NCBI GenBank assembly: GCA_005888465.1
Contig: VAYJ01000042.1
Span: 3,560-33,245, forward strand
Source: Actinomycetota bacterium
Lineage (GTDB): Bacteria; Actinomycetota; UBA4738
DNA length: 29,686 nt
Direction: 5' to 3'
The notes under the pieces are model-generated. The model had not been told where the DNA came from. It made no database searches and was given only the letters and a program-made list of their open reading frames with translations. The translations under genes were made by a program, and so were the position numbers. Below, piece after piece: positions 16,504 through 24,973 of this stretch; within the stretch, counting starts at the first letter, position 1; every line of letters begins with the position of its first letter.

Positions 16504-16532
16504 GGCGTCGCCCGATTCTATCGGGCGACGCC
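16504..16532. promoter_or_regulatory. Perfect 13-bp palindrome overlapping a putative -10 upstream of the RodZ-like gene
   Basis: Arms at 16504-16516 (GGCGTCGCCCGAT) and 16520-16532 are perfect reverse complements with a 3-base centre. On the minus strand the centre contains TAGAAT (16515-16520), a 5/6 match to the -10 consensus, 31 bases before the RodZ-like GTG. No good -35 was found. It could be an operator or an RNA hairpin in the leader. It lacks a T-run and is not an obvious terminator. Confidence 0.55.
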
Positions 16533-16605
16533 CGCCACCCAGCCTCCCAGCCAATGGCCCGTGAGATTAGGCCTTTCGCCCGGTGTGGCCTCCCCCGTCC
16601 GTTCC

Positions 16606-16611
16606 TAGACT
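16606..16611 (+). promoter_or_regulatory. Possible -10 element for the secreted-protein gene
   Basis: TAGACT resembles the -10 consensus and lies about 60 bases before the ATG at 16672. No convincing -35 is seen 16-18 bases upstream. This is the best candidate in the gap. Confidence 0.3.
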
Positions 16612-16671
16612 GCTCGGCAGGCGGACCGGCCCGCACGCGTCCGCCAGTCCGCGATCGAAAGGAGTGCCCGC

Positions 16672-17133
16672 ATGCGGAAGTTCCTCACCGTGGCCGCCCT
16701 CACCGGGGCCCTGCTCGCGACCGGCGCCTCGGGCGCGTTCGCGAGCGGCGTGACCCAGGCGAACGGCCAGGGCCAGACGCCCCTCAGCGCGTCCCTCGGG
16801 TTCAACGCCAAGTCGAACCTGACGGGGAGCCTGAACTACAACGCCGATCCCAGTGGCCCGAACTCGGGCTTCTCGGCGCACTGCAACGATTACTTCTTCT
16901 ACACGCTCACGACCACCAAGGCCGGCTTCCCGCGTGTCAAGGTGCGCGCGACCTGCACCGACCAAGACGGCAACACCGTCTACCTGCTCGCGTCCTTCCT
17001 CGACCGCGGCGAGCCCGGCGTCAACGACGAGATCTGTGTCGTGTGGAACTACCACGGCGCCTTCCTGCACGACGCCTTCATCCACGACATGGGCATCATC
17101 TCGAACGGCAACATCCAGATCCACGCCTCGTAG
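16672..17133 (+). CDS. Small secreted protein of unknown function
   Basis: The 153-residue protein has a clear signal peptide (MRKFLTVAALTGALLATGAS) with a likely cleavage after AFA at about 24. The mature part has three cysteines (71, 95, 122) and is rich in Asn, Gly and aromatic residues. The region from SLGFNAKSNLTGSLNYNAD through ASFLDRGEPGVNDEICVVW loosely resembles secreted beta-rich domains found in actinobacterial surface proteins (the post-COAP-1 type), but I am not sure of this. GAAAGGAG precedes the ATG. It stands alone on the plus strand between two minus-strand operons and ends before a strong hairpin, so it is a single-gene transcription unit. No function is assigned. Confidence 0.85.
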   Translation: MRKFLTVAALTGALLATGASGAFASGVTQANGQGQTPLSASLGFNAKSNLTGSLNYNADPSGPNSGFSAHCNDYFFYTLTTTKAGFPRVKVRATCTDQDGNTVYLLASFLDRGEPGVNDEICVVWNYHGAFLHDAFIHDMGIISNGNIQIHAS

Positions 17134-17266
17134 CGAAGAGCGACAATTGTCACTCAATCTGTCGGTGAGGCGCGGTCGCGGCTGGACAACTCGCTCGACG
17201 TTCCGGTAACGTTCGGCCCGTCGCACCGCAGGCTCGAGCCGCAAGGCACGGGACGGCGGAGTGGCC

Positions 17267-17296
17267 AAGGGAGCGGGCCTTCGGGTTCGCTCCCTT
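17267..17296. terminator. Bidirectional terminator-like hairpin between the secreted-protein gene and ftsK
   Basis: AAGGGAGCG (17267-17275) and CGCTCCCTT (17288-17296) form a perfect 9-bp stem with a 12-base loop. It begins two bases past the ftsK stop codon and lies 134 bases after the plus-strand gene. The AA and TT at the base of the stem give a short T-run on both strands. The position between convergent genes supports a terminator. Confidence 0.7.
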
Positions 17297-17297
17297 G

Positions 17298-19486
17298 CTA
17301 TTGGGGCCGCATCGCGCGCTGGCGCCCCTCGATCCACTCTTCCCACGTCATGAGGACGTCGCGCGGCTTGGACCCGACGCTCGGTCCCACGATCCCGCGC
17401 TCCTCGAGGAGATCCATCAGGCGGCCCGCGCGCGCGAAGCCGACCTTGAGCTTGCGCTGCAGCATGGAGGTGGAGCCGAGCTGCGAGCGGATCACGAGCT
17501 CGGTCGCCTGCTCCAGCAGTTCGTCGTCGTCGCCGAGGCCCGCCTCTTCCTCGGGCGACGGCGGCCGGCCGAGCCCCTCGACGCCGGCCACGAACTGGGC
17601 CTCGCGCTGGGACCGGCACCAGCCGGTGATCGCCTCGATCTCCTTCTCGGTCACCCAGGCGCCCTGGATGCGGACCGCCTTGGACACGTTCGCCGGCTGG
17701 AACAGCATGTCGCCGTGCCCGACGAGCTTCTCCGCCCCGCCCCCGTCGAGGATCACGCGGGAGTCCGCCTGCGACGCGGTCATGAACGCGATCCGCGATG
17801 GGATGTTCGCCTTGATGAGGCCGGTCACGACGTCGACCGACGGGCGCTGCGTGGCGACGACCAGGTGGATGCCGACCGCGCGGGCCATCTGTGCGATCCG
17901 GCAGATCGCGTCCTCGACGTCGCGCGGAGCGATCATCATGAGGTCGGCGAGCTCGTCGATGACCACCAAGATGTAGGGGATGCGCCCGAAGCCGTCCTCT
18001 TGGCCGGGCGGGATCCGAAGCGTCCCCTCGGTCTGGGCCTGGTTGTAGGTCTCGATGTCGCGCATGCCGACGGTCGCCAGGGCCTCGTAGCGCATCTCCA
18101 TCTCGCGGACCACCCACGCGAGCGCTTCGGCGGCCCGCTTCGGATGCACGATGACCGGCGAGAGCAGGTGCAGGAGGTCCGCGAAGTGCGAGAGCTCCAC
18201 GCGCTTGGGGTCGACGAGCACGAGCTTCACGTCGTCGGGCGAGGCGCGCATGAGGATCGACGTGACGAACGTGTTGATGAGCGAGGACTTGCCCGCGCCG
18301 GTCGCGCCGGCGATCAGCACGTGCGGCATCTCGCTCAAGTTGACCATCACGGCGCGGCCATGGACGTCCTTGCCCAGCCCGACCGACAGCGGCCGTGACA
18401 GCTCCTTCGCCGCCTTCGACGTCAGGATGTCGCCGACGCCGACTTACCCGGGATCGGCGCGACGATCCGCACGTCGGGCGTCGCGAGGGCGTACGCGATG
18501 TCGTCCTGCAGCGACAGGACCCGGTTCACCTTGGTTCCGGGTTCGACCTCGACCTCGTACATCGTGACCGTCGGGCCGCGGTGCGCGGAGACGACCCGCG
18601 CGGCGACGCCGAAGTTGTGGAACGTGCGCTCGAGGGCGGCCTTGGTCTGTTCGGCATCCCGCGCGTCGCCCTCGCTGGCGGGCGCGAGCCGGAGCAGGTC
18701 GAGCGGCGGGAGCCGGTAGCCGCCCGCGCGCGAGGTGAGGGGGAGCCGGATCTGCTTCGCCTCGGCGATGATGACGGGCTCGTCGGGCGGCGGCATCGGC
18801 GGTGCGATCGGGAGGAGCTCGTCGCGAACGTCGGGCATCGTCGTCGCGCGATCGACGTCGCGGAGCGGGGCCCGCCCGTCCTGCAGGGTGGCGTCCGTGG
18901 CGGGGCGGCCGAGGACCAGGCGGCGAAGCCCGCGACCGACCGACGCGATCGGCGTGGCGGTGAACACCAGCGCCCCGAGAGCGACAAGGCCGAGGCACAC
19001 GACGACCGCCCCGTACGTGGCGACCGCGCGCGAGAGCGGCCAGGCGACCACGGCGGCGCCGGGCGCCGGGTTCCCGCCCGCGATGGATGCGAGCCCGAGC
19101 GCCCCGAGCCCCCCGACGACGAGCCCGACGAGCATCCGGCCCCGCTCGTCGCGGGCCGTGCCGACGAGGAGCAGGATCGCCCAGTACCCGGCGACCACCG
19201 GCAGGGCGTATCCCGCCGGCCCGAAGAGCGCGCGCACCGACACGCGGGTGGCGTGGCCGACCGGCCCGCCGGTCCCGAGCCAGAGACCCATGATCCAGAG
19301 CGCGGTGAGGACGACCAGGCCGACGCCGAGCGCCTCGGCGGCGCGAGGCGACAGATGCCCGGCCACCCGCGAGCCCGCCTTTCGGATCCGGCCCGGTCCG
19401 GTCCGCTTCGCGGGCGCCCGGCGAGCCCGCGAGCTCCGCGCCGCGCGGGCCTTCGGCTTGGGCCGGCGCGTTCGTTTCGACGGCAT
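17298..19486 (-). pseudogene. ftsK: DNA translocase FtsK/SpoIIIE, frame broken near 18434-18445
   Basis: FtsK pumps chromosomal DNA through the division septum. The first part (ATG 19486, 354 codons) has a basic N-terminus, about four membrane segments and the start of the motor, ending in VRIVAPIPGKSA before running into a stop at 18422. The protein continues in another frame from GDILTSKAAKELSRPLSVGLGKD through the Walker A motif GATGAGKSS, VVIDELADLMM, ATQRPSVDVVTGLIKANIPSR and a C-terminal gamma winged helix (RKLKVGFARAGRLMDLLEERG), ending at 17298. Relatives have about 16 residues (VGIEVPN and beyond) where the frames meet, so a short out-of-frame deletion is likely. It follows rnj by three bases. 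Confidence 0.88.
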
Positions 19487-19489
19487 GGA

Positions 19490-21160
19490 TCAGACCTCCA
19501 TGATCACGGGCACGATAACCGGCTTTCGCTGCGTAATCTCGAAAAAGTACTTGCCGAGCGCGCGACGGATGCTCTGCTGAAGCACGCTCTGATCGGTCAC
19601 CTGGTCCGCCGCGCTCCCCTCGAGCGCCTTCACGGTTCGCTCGCGCGCCTCCTCGAGGATCGCGTCCGCGGCGTCGTCCACGATGAACCCCCGGTTGATC
19701 ACGTCCGGGCCAGCCAGCACGGCGCCGGAGCGCGCGTCGATCGTCACAACGACCACGACGATCCCGTCACCCGCGAGCTTGCGCCGGTCGCGAAGCACCG
19801 CGTGGCCGACGTCCCCGATCCCCAGGCCGTCGACGAACGTCATCCCCGCCTGTTCGCGCTCGCCACGGCGGAGGGTCTCGCCGATCTCGATCGTGTCGCC
19901 GTCCTCGACCACCAGGATGCGCTCGGGATCGATGCCGACGTCGCGTGCGAGCCGCGCGTGGTGGGCGAGGTGCCGCAGCTCGCCGTGCACGGGCACGAAC
20001 CAGCGCGGCCGCACGAGGTTCAGCATGAACTTCAGCTCCTCGGCGGCCGCGTGCCCCGAGACGTGGACGGGCGCGATCGGTACGTGATGGACGTCCGCGC
20101 CGGTTCGATACAGGCCGTCGAGCGTGCGGTGGATCGCTGTCTCGTTCCCCGGGATCACGGACGAGGACAGGATCACCGTGTCGCCCGGCTGCAGGCTCAC
20201 CCACCGATGCTCGTGCGCGGCCATGAGCGCGAGCGCGGAGAGGCGCTCGCCCTGCGAGCCCGTGCAGCACACGACCACGTCGCTCGCAGGCATTTCCTCG
20301 AGCGCCTCGATCGGCACGATCGACTCCTCCGGCACGTCGAGGAACCCGAGCGCGCGCGCCGCGGCCACGCTCTGGTGCATGCTGCGGCCGAGGAACGCGA
20401 CGCTCCGGCCGGCCGCGACCGCCGCGTTCACGACCTGCTGGACCCGGTGGACGTGGCTCGCGAAGCAGGCGACGACCACCAGCTACCGGGCGTCGCGGAT
20501 GATGTCGAACAGGACCGGCCCGACCAGCCGCTCGCTCCCGGTCGTGCCCGGGTCCTCGGCGTTCGTCGAGTCGGAGAGGAACACGTGCACGCCGCGTCGC
20601 GACTCCTCGGCGATCCCCTGCAGGTCCGTCGCTCTCCCGTCGATCGGCGTGGGGTCGAGCTTGAAGTCCCCCGAGTGCAGCAGCACGCCCCACGGGAGGT
20701 CGATCGCCACCGCGCAGCCGTCCGGGATCGAATGCGACACGCGGTGAAAGCGCATCGTGAACGGCCCCGCCCGCACCTCCTCGCCGGGCGTGACCTCGTG
20801 GAACTCCACCCGGTCGCGCACGCGGTGCTCCTCGAGCTTGCCCTCGAGCAGGCCGATCGTGAGCGGGGTTGCGTAGACGCGGAGCGAGAACTCCCGGAGC
20901 AGGTACGGCAACGACCCCATGTGGTCCTCGTGCCCGTGGGTAAGCACCACCGCCTCGATCCGGTCGCGGCGGTCTCGCAGGTACTGGAAGTCCGGTAGCA
21001 CCAGGTCGATACCGGGCATCTCGACCTCGGGGAACGACAAGCCCGCGTCGATCACCAGGACGCGGCCGTCCAGCTCGAGCGCGGCCATGTTGCGGCCCAC
21101 CTCGCCGACCCCGCCGAGGAAGACCAGCCGGGCGCGCGGCTCCTCAGAGGACGCCGGCAT
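19490..21160 (-). pseudogene. rnj: Ribonuclease J interrupted by an in-frame TAG
   Basis: RNase J is a metallo-beta-lactamase/beta-CASP enzyme with endo- and 5'-3' exoribonuclease activity. Codons 1-225 carry LGGVGEVGRNM, the metal motif HGHEDH (75-80), SIPDG and HSGDFKLD. Codon 226 is TAG (20483-20485). Reading continues in the same frame with LVVVACFASHVHRVQQV, VVCCTGSQGER, PVHVSGHAAAEELK, the VHGELRHL motif and a normal C-terminus. The alignment on both sides has no gap, so exactly one codon is affected, and CAG to TAG is the simplest change. Other genes here end in TAG, so it should stop translation. It overlaps the dapA stop by 17 bases. Either a consensus error or a real nonsense mutation is possible. 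Confidence 0.88.
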
Positions 21161-22031
21161 CCCTCATGGCCTGCTCGATCGAGGCTCGCTCGTCCGCGGT
21201 CGCGGCGACGAGGGGAAGGCGAAGCGGCCCGGCCGGTCGGCCCACGATCTGGAGGGCGGCCTTGACGGGGATGGGGTTCGACGTGATGAACAGGCCCTTG
21301 AACAGGGGCAGGAGCTCCTCGTGGATCTTGCGCGCCGCGGGGACGTCGCCGGTCGAGGCGAGCTCGATCATCTGGTGCATCCGCTCCCCCGCCAGATGCG
21401 ACGCGACCGACACCACGCCCACCCCGCCCAGGCAGACGAACGGGAGCGTCGCCCAGTCGTCGCCCGAGTACACCTCGAAGTCCGGCGGGCTCTCCTTCAC
21501 GATCCGGCTGGCCGTCTGGAAGTCGGCGGTCGCGTCCTTCACCGCGACGATGTTCGGCACATCCGATGCAAGACGCAGCAGCGTGTCGGCCTCGATCAAA
21601 CAGGCCGTCCGGCTCGGGATGTTGTAGAGCATCACCGGCAGGTCGGTCGCCGCGGCCACGGTCGTGAAGTGCTCGATCAGACCGCGCTGCGGCGGGCGGC
21701 TGTAGTACGGGGTGACGACGAGCACCGCGTCGGCGCCGGCCATCTCTGCTACGCGTGTGAGCTCCACGGAGTCGGCCGTGTCGTACGTGCCGGTCCCCGC
21801 GATGACCATGCCGCTCCCCTCGGCCGCCTCGACCACGGCCCGGAAGAGCTCGGCTTTCTCACCGTGCGAGAGCGTCGCCGCCTCGCCCGTCGAACCGGCC
21901 ACGACCAATCCATCCGAGCCGTGCTCGAGCAAGTACCCCGCGAGCGTCTGCGCGCCGTCCAGGTCCAGCAACCCATCCTCGAGGAACGGCGTCACCATCG
22001 CCGTGATCACCGAGCCGAACCGTCCCGCCAT
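21144..22031 (-). CDS. dapA: 4-hydroxy-tetrahydrodipicolinate synthase
   Basis: DapA condenses pyruvate with aspartate semialdehyde, the first committed step to lysine and diaminopimelate. The 295-residue TIM-barrel protein has VVAGSTGEAATLS, Tyr136 in VMLYNIPSRTA and the Schiff-base Lys165 in NIVAVKDATAD, then SGDD and GGVGVVSVASH. The ATG at 22031 (MAGRFGSVITAMVTPF) was chosen over an upstream start because it matches the family N-terminus and is preceded by a GGAGGAGGG stretch. It is the first gene of the dapA-rnj-ftsK unit and is divergent from the cobalamin adenosyltransferase gene, with overlapping -10-like elements between them. Confidence 0.96.
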   Translation of the reverse strand: MAGRFGSVITAMVTPFLEDGLLDLDGAQTLAGYLLEHGSDGLVVAGSTGEAATLSHGEKAELFRAVVEAAEGSGMVIAGTGTYDTADSVELTRVAEMAGADAVLVVTPYYSRPPQRGLIEHFTTVAAATDLPVMLYNIPSRTACLIEADTLLRLASDVPNIVAVKDATADFQTASRIVKESPPDFEVYSGDDWATLPFVCLGGVGVVSVASHLAGERMHQMIELASTGDVPAARKIHEELLPLFKGLFITSNPIPVKAALQIVGRPAGPLRLPLVAATADERASIEQAMRDAGVL

Positions 22032-22104
22032 CTCCGTTCCCTCCTCCCAGGCGCCCGCGCGCGAACCGGAACAAAGGGTCGCGGGGCGCACGAGCGTGCA
22101 CGGG

Positions 22105-22112
22105 TATCCTAG
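22105..22112. promoter_or_regulatory. Overlapping divergent -10 elements (plus-strand adenosyltransferase gene; minus-strand dapA)
   Basis: TATCCT (22105-22110) on the plus strand ends seven bases before the GTG at 22118, and no ribosome binding site is present, which suggests a leaderless mRNA. On the minus strand TAGGAT (22107-22112) overlaps it and could serve dapA, 76 bases from its ATG. Neither has a convincing -35. Confidence 0.4.
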
Positions 22113-22117
22113 CCGCG

Positions 22118-22672
22118 GTGCGGATCTATACGAGGACCGGCGACGACGGGACTACCGGGCTCCTGTACGGCACCCGCGTCTCGAAGGCCGATCCCGCGAC
22201 CGAAGCGTACGGATCCATCGACGAGGCGGTCGCCGCGCTCGGCCTAGCCCGATCGCTCACCCCGGACCCCGAGATCTCCAATCTGATCCTTCGCCTCCAG
22301 CGCGAGCTGTTCGTCGCCGGCGCCGACCTCGCAACGAACCCGAAGGAGCGCGCCAAGCTCACTCCCGGCGTGTCCCTCGTGACCACCGAGATGGTGACCG
22401 CCCTCGAAGGCCTCATCGACCAGACCGTGAATGTCCACCCGCTCCCACAGGAGTTCATCGTGCCCGGCGCCGATCCAGCGTCCGCCGCCCTCGATGTCGC
22501 CCGCACCGGCGTCCGAAGGGCGGAGCGCCGCGCGGTTGCCCTTCGCGACCAAGGCGGCGCCGTCACCGACGACGTCCTCCACTACCTGAACCGGCTCTCC
22601 GATCTGCTGTTCACGCTCGCCCGCTGGCAGGCGGGCACCGACGAGGCGACGAGCCGCGACCGATCCACTTGA
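22118..22672 (+). CDS. ATP:cob(I)alamin adenosyltransferase, PduO/MMAB type
   Basis: This enzyme transfers adenosyl from ATP to cob(I)alamin to form adenosylcobalamin. The 184-residue protein begins MRIYTRTGDDGTTGLLYG, the N-terminal ATP-binding signature of the PduO type. It continues with YGSIDEAVAALGLARS, LFVAGADLAT, FIVPGADPASAALDVARTGVRRAERR and LHYLNRLSDLLFTLARW, all typical. The GTG start directly follows a -10-like TATCCT. It begins a plus-strand group of three genes inserted between the dapB and dapA parts of the backbone. It could supply the cofactor of the NrdJ reductase at the left edge, which is an inference. Confidence 0.94.
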   Translation: MRIYTRTGDDGTTGLLYGTRVSKADPATEAYGSIDEAVAALGLARSLTPDPEISNLILRLQRELFVAGADLATNPKERAKLTPGVSLVTTEMVTALEGLIDQTVNVHPLPQEFIVPGADPASAALDVARTGVRRAERRAVALRDQGGAVTDDVLHYLNRLSDLLFTLARWQAGTDEATSRDRST

Positions 22673-22687
22673 GGAAAGGAACCCCCC

Positions 22688-23005
22688 ATGGTCCGTGCAC
22701 ACATCTGGCTCCGCAAGAAACGGGACATGTCCGCCGAGGAGTTCGGAACCTACTGGATCGAACGCCACGCGCCGATCGCACGGGACGGCTACCAACACCT
22801 GAAGGGCTATGTGGTCACCCTGGTGACCCGCGTGCCCGACGGCCAGACCTCTGCGTACGACGGCGTCGCGGAGCTCACGTGGGACGACCGCGACGGCTTC
22901 AAGGCCGACATGGCGAGCGAGGCGAACGCGAAGGCAACGGCGGATCTCGCGACCTTCAGCGACGCGATGGGGTTCGTGTACGTCGAGCAGACGGTGGTGA
23001 AGTAG
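22688..23005 (+). CDS. EthD-like dimeric alpha/beta-barrel protein
   Basis: The 105-residue protein reads MVRAHIWLRKKRDMSAEEFGTYWIERHAPIA near the start, the typical EthD/stress-responsive barrel opening (short strand, then an F..YW...HAP helix). It ends with a strand containing FVYVEQTVVK. Family members form dimeric ferredoxin-like barrels and include proteins needed for ether degradation, but most have no known activity. AAAGGA lies about seven bases before the ATG. It is 15 bases after the adenosyltransferase gene and two bases before the next gene, so the three are probably co-transcribed. No specific function is claimed. Confidence 0.82.
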   Translation: MVRAHIWLRKKRDMSAEEFGTYWIERHAPIARDGYQHLKGYVVTLVTRVPDGQTSAYDGVAELTWDDRDGFKADMASEANAKATADLATFSDAMGFVYVEQTVVK

Positions 23006-23007
23006 TC

Positions 23008-23402
23008 GTGCCGATGACGCCCGAGCAGATCGATGCGTTCCTAGCCGAGTCGCACCTTTGCCACTTCGCGACGGTGGACGCGAAAGGCCATCCGCGTGTC
23101 CGGCCCGTGTGGTACCTCTGGCGCGACGGGGGCTTCTGGCTGACGACCAGGCGAGAATCCCGCCACACCGGGCGCGACCTCGCCAATCAACCGCGCGTCG
23201 CGATCTCGGTCGGGTCGGAGGGACGCCCGTACAAGGCCGTGATCGCGCACGGAACGCCATCCTGCTCGCGCTCTCGACCCGATACGGGGAGGAGCAGGGC
23301 CGCCGCTGGACCGATGAGGAGGCGATGCTCCAATCCGACCGGATCGTCATGCGCCTGGTCCCGGAGCAGCTGTACGCCTGGGACTACGGCACCGACGTCT
23401 GA
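23008..23402 (+). pseudogene. PNPOx-like split-barrel (possibly F420-dependent) protein, frame broken near 23251-23258
   Basis: The first 82 codons, from GTG 23008 (or ATG 23014), read MTPEQIDAFLAESHLCHFATVDAKGHPRVRPVWYLW and on to EGRPYKAVIAHGT, a typical flavin/F420-binding split barrel of the pyridoxamine 5'-phosphate oxidase superfamily. The rest is in another frame: NAILLALSTRYGEEQG, then IVMRLVPEQLYAWDYG, ending at 23402. The junction sequence GGAACGCC could encode both GT-P and the RNA of the downstream segment. This suggests a deletion between short repeats that removed roughly ten codons. Substrate and cofactor cannot be told from the sequence. It converges on the PIG-L gene with a three-base gap. 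Confidence 0.75.
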
Positions 23403-23405
23403 GCC

Positions 23406-24179
23406 TCACCCGTCCAGGTCATCGAGCAGGCTCGTCAGCTGTGGCGCGCCCGGCGCCCTCGGCGGCCACGCCTGCACGAAGTGCTCGGCCACGAACAGCT
23501 CGCGTCGCAGGTCCTCGGGGATGAAGTGGATGTTCTGCGTGCGGTGCGCCTCGATGCCCGCGATCTTGCGGTCGATGGCGTCGCCCATCTCGATCCGCAC
23601 GTCGATCCGGTCGTCGGGGATCCCTTGCGGCATGAATGGTCCGTCGGGGTTCACGACGCGGCCGCGCGCGAGGAGCGCGTTCCAGAACCGGTCGAGCGCG
23701 GACTTGGGGACCGCGACGTAGTACAGGCTTTGGACGGGGACGCCCTCGTCGCGAAGGCGATGGAATGCGGCGGTACCGACCTCGCCGGCGGCGATGTGGT
23801 CGGCGTGTCGCGTGACACCCTCGGGCCCGAAGGTGATGACGATCTGCGGTTGCGCGTCGCGCAGGATGGCCGTGACGTCGTCGACGAGCGGCTCGCGCGG
23901 GACGTCGGCGAGGCCACCGTCGGGATGGCCGAGGAAGTGGATGTCGGCGTCGGTGACGCCGAGGGCGGCGATCGCGTCGCGCTCTTCTTTTTCCCGGACC
24001 GTGGCTAGGTTCTCGCGGGTGGCGAGCGACGAGTCGGCGATCTCGCCGGCCTCACCGCTCGTGCAGCAGATCAGCGTGTAGTGGATGCGGCCGGCGTTCG
24101 CCGCGAGGAGGGCGCCGATCCCGTTCGTGTCGTCGTCGGGGTGCGCGTAGACGGCGGCGAGTCGGATCCGTTCCGCCAT
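23406..24179 (-). CDS. PIG-L family N-acetylglucosaminyl deacetylase-like protein
   Basis: The 257-residue protein has the zinc-binding motif AHPDDD (12-17) and the second metal site HADH (125-128, in GVTRHADHIAAG) of the PIG-L/LmbE family. Members remove acetyl groups from GlcNAc-linked substrates and include MshB and Mca of mycothiol metabolism. TLICCTSGEAGE and FLGHPDGGL are also typical. The ATG shares one base with the dapB stop (TGATG), so it is the last gene of the dapB unit. MshB, Mca or another specificity cannot be chosen from the sequence, and no other mycothiol gene is in the window. Confidence 0.88.
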   Translation of the reverse strand: MAERIRLAAVYAHPDDDTNGIGALLAANAGRIHYTLICCTSGEAGEIADSSLATRENLATVREKEERDAIAALGVTDADIHFLGHPDGGLADVPREPLVDDVTAILRDAQPQIVITFGPEGVTRHADHIAAGEVGTAAFHRLRDEGVPVQSLYYVAVPKSALDRFWNALLARGRVVNPDGPFMPQGIPDDRIDVRIEMGDAIDRKIAGIEAHRTQNIHFIPEDLRRELFVAEHFVQAWPPRAPGAPQLTSLLDDLDG

Positions 24180-24973
24180 CAGGCGTCGAGGCCGAGGATC
24201 GGCTCGAGCCCGAGCGTGAAGCCCGGGCGGTCGGCCACGGCCTTGATCGCAAGGAGCACGCCGGGCACGAACGACACGCGGTCCAGGGAGTCGTGGCGGA
24301 TCGAGAGCACCTCGCCCGTGCCACCGAAGATGACCTCCTGATGGGCGACGAGGCCTGGGAGGCGTACGGCGTGCACGCGGATGCCCGAGACGTCGGCGCC
24401 GCGCGCGCCTTCGATCGTCTCGGAGCTTGGCGCAGTGGAGTCGGTGACGCGCGCCTTGGCCATGCGCTCGGCCGTGGCCCGGGCGGTCCCCGAGGGCGCG
24501 TCGGGCTTATCCTCGTGATGCAGCTCGATGATCTCGGCGGCGGGCAGAACCCGGGCTGCCTCCGTCGCAAAGCGCTGCATGAGCACCGCCCCGATCGCGA
24601 AGTTGGGGGCCACGATCACGTTCGAGTTGGCGCCGCTGGCGAGGCGTTCGATCTCGGCAAGATCCTTCGGCCCCATGCCGGTCGTGCCGACGACCGCGTG
24701 GATCCCATGCTCGATCAGAGTGTGGACGTTCGCCATCACCGCCTGTGAGGTCGTGAAGTCGACCCCGACCTCGACGGCCGCAGTCGCAAGGGCGTTGAGG
24801 TCATCGGACACCGTGAAGTCGAGGTCAGTGGGGCCGATCAGGTCGGCGATGGGGCGACCGGCGGACGAGGGACTCACCGCCGCGACCAGGGAGAGCTCGG
24901 GATCGTCGGCGACCGCGCGGCAGACCATCCGGCCCATACGGCCGGCGGCGCCGAGCACGCCGACGCGGATCAA
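24179..24973 (-). CDS. dapB: 4-hydroxy-tetrahydrodipicolinate reductase
   Basis: DapB reduces the DapA product with NAD(P)H to tetrahydrodipicolinate. The 264-residue protein begins IRVGVLGAAGRMG, the Rossmann dinucleotide loop at about 8-14. It has DFTTSQAVMANV, VVGTTGM, APNFAIGAVLM and the substrate motif ELHHEDKPDAPSGTA with the conserved lysine. The start is a TTG at 24973, which overlaps the M16 peptidase stop (TTGA) and has GGGAGGG upstream. The longer open frame runs through the M16 gene in another frame and was rejected. Its product is the substrate of DapL, encoded elsewhere in the window. Confidence 0.95.
   Translation of the reverse strand: MIRVGVLGAAGRMGRMVCRAVADDPELSLVAAVSPSSAGRPIADLIGPTDLDFTVSDDLNALATAAVEVGVDFTTSQAVMANVHTLIEHGIHAVVGTTGMGPKDLAEIERLASGANSNVIVAPNFAIGAVLMQRFATEAARVLPAAEIIELHHEDKPDAPSGTARATAERMAKARVTDSTAPSSETIEGARGADVSGIRVHAVRLPGLVAHQEVIFGGTGEVLSIRHDSLDRVSFVPGVLLAIKAVADRPGFTLGLEPILGLDA

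Noticed and set aside
20483..20485. TAG in rnj as pyrrolysine or a reassigned codon
   Set aside because: TAG is used as a normal stop by several other genes in the window, and no nearby structure or pylT-like gene was seen.
18395..20998. 867-codon plus-strand open frame opposite ftsK and rnj
   Set aside because: High-GC shadow with no recognisable domain; the opposite strand carries FtsK and RNase J motifs throughout.
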